Under the pieces are notes generated by a model. The model was not told the DNA's origin, did no database searches, and saw only the letters and a program-made list of their open reading frames with translations. From NCBI GenBank assembly GCA_003647525.1, contig QMMZ01000093.1, forward strand, positions 1 to 7,215: a stretch of 7,215 bases of DNA, given 5' to 3'. The position numbers were made by a program, and so were the translations under genes. The DNA is from Deltaproteobacteria bacterium. Lineage in GTDB: Bacteria; Desulfobacterota; Desulfobacteria; Desulfobacterales; ETH-SRB1. Below are positions 6,040 through 7,215 of this stretch, one piece after another. The first letter of the stretch is position 1. Every line of letters starts with the position of its first letter.

Positions 6040-7215
6040 ATGAATGATTTCCAATTAATAGAGGTGTTGGAATATTGGAATTTTTGGATCCAGGACCGCC
6101 GTACCGGTGTTTATAGAAAGGATTATGTAGAGGAAACTATATCGTCAAAGGAAGCTGAAAGAGGCATCAATAGTAGCCGGTATAAGGCGGGCAGGCAAGT
6201 CAACAATTCTTCTGCAAGTTTTAAAAAAGTTAATTGAAGCTGGAACACCTCGCGAAAATATCCTGTATGTCAATTTTGAAGAGCCAACCTTTATCCCGTA
6301 TTTGACAGTAGAATTTTTACTGCGCATTCATGACCTTTATTTAGAGCGATTCAACCCGCGTGGCCGGACCTATGTTGTTCTGGACGAAGTCCAATTGGTG
6401 CCGGGATGGGAAAGATTTGTTCGCGGGCTATACGATAGAGATAAAGATATAAAATTCTATCTAACCGGTTCGTCATCGAAACTTCTCTCCAAAGAGTACG
6501 GTACATCTTTAACCGGAAGAATAGTTTCCAATGAAGTCTTCCCCTTAAGTTTTCAAGAGTTTCTGGCATTTAAAGAAAAAGAAGAAATGATCGAAAGATC
6601 AAGGGGAAAAGGTTCTCCTGCTCTGCGCAACCTTTTCAATCAATACACTCGCTTCGGCGGTTTTCCTCAGGTGGTTTTGACGGAAGAAGAAAAAGACAAG
6701 ATGCAGATCCTGAAAGATTATTACACTGCCGTGATAGAAAAGGATATTATTCAGCGATATCAAGTCAGGGATATAAAGAAACTAAAAGAATTTTGCCTGA
6801 ATTTGTATGCCAATGTGGCAACGCATTTCTCCGGATATCAGGCAGAAAAAAGGCAAAAGATATCTCAACCCACGGCGAATAAATTTTTGGAATATGCCAG
6901 AGAAGTCTTTTTGGTACAAACAACAGATTATTTCTCTTACTCCTTTGCGGAACAAAAGGCCAATCCGTATAAAGTCTATGCCATTGACCCTGGGCTCTAT
7001 AATGCAGTGTCATTCCGGTTTTCTGAAAACATAGGGAGGATATTTGAAAACGTAGTTTATCTGGCTTTGAGAAGAAAAGGAGAAGTTGATTTTTTTATAA
7101 GAAAAGGGACCAGAATCGATAAACTGATCAATTTCTGCTGGGAACTCAACAAGAAGAATGAAAAGAGAGAATTCTCCGGCCTGTATGAAGCAATGAAACA
7201 ATTCAATGTCTCCAA
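6040..7215 (+). pseudogene. AAA_14/DUF4143-type ATPase, frameshifted and 3' partial
   Basis: The reading starts at ATG 6040 (MNDFQLIEVLEYWNFW), but that frame stops at 6237. The family sequence continues one base on, in the frame of codons at 6173, 6176 and so on, open to the window end. Joined, they give about 390 residues of an ATP-binding protein: Walker A GIRRAGKST (6179-6205), Walker B YVVLDE (6371-6388), LTGSSSKLLSKE, LTGRIVSNEVFPLSFQEF, then the DUF4143 region (YTRFGGFPQVVL; IFENVVY; EVDFF at 7082-7096). The switch lies between 6131 and 6172; one extra base, for example an A in CAATA near 6169, explains it. The second frame has no ATG, GTG or TTG before Walker A, so no intact ATPase is made unless the ribosome shifts or the base is a sequencing error. 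The family is a widespread, patchily distributed P-loop ATPase of unclear function. No Shine-Dalgarno is seen. Confidence 0.8.

Noticed and set aside
6040..6237. A genuine 65-residue protein from the ATG at 6040
   Set aside because: Its last 20 or so residues are the out-of-frame reading of the Walker A region of the ATPase, so it is the truncated N-terminus of the frameshifted gene rather than a small gene.

Overview
The window looks like bacterial chromosomal DNA, most probably from a sulfate-reducing-type deltaproteobacterium (Desulfobacterota). The evidence is indirect: a hisS-aspS pair of the form seen in that group, a HisRS whose insertion domain carries eight cysteines, an AspRS with non-discriminating-type residues, and degenerate repeats resembling the CACAGA/CACGGA intergenic repeats I recall from those genomes. 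The genus cannot be named from this sequence alone.

Layout. A housekeeping translation block lies in the middle on the minus strand, read right to left: hisS (5703-4447), aspS (4214-2430) and a tRNA-Asn(GUU) gene (2174-2099). It is flanked by two accessory genes on the plus strand. On the left (2-2056) is the C-terminal two-thirds of a large TOTE-type conflict-system protein: the tail of an archaeo-eukaryotic primase domain, an SF2 helicase and a phospholipase-D-like HKD domain. It runs off the left edge and ends in a hairpin-plus-T-run terminator against the 3' end of the tRNA gene. On the right (6040 to the window end) is an AAA_14/DUF4143-type ATPase gene. It is frameshifted before its Walker A motif and runs off the right edge. 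A perfect 20-bp inverted repeat sits just before its start codon.

Gaps. The aspS-tRNA gap (2175-2429) contains a large imperfect inverted repeat and a likely tRNA promoter. The hisS-aspS gap (4233-4446) is bounded by degenerate inverted repeats, like a small non-coding element. The hisS-ATPase gap (5704-6039) holds the hisS promoter, a 12-bp palindrome and the 20-bp inverted repeat.

How the genes relate. HisRS and AspRS charge tRNAs. The AspRS has both residues linked to relaxed tRNA recognition (His39 and Gly91), so it probably also charges tRNA-Asn with aspartate for later amidation by GatCAB, and a tRNA-Asn gene lies just downstream. The most notable accessory content is the TOTE protein on the 3' side of a tRNA gene, a classic site for island integration. 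No complete new system is visible, because both accessory genes are cut by the window.
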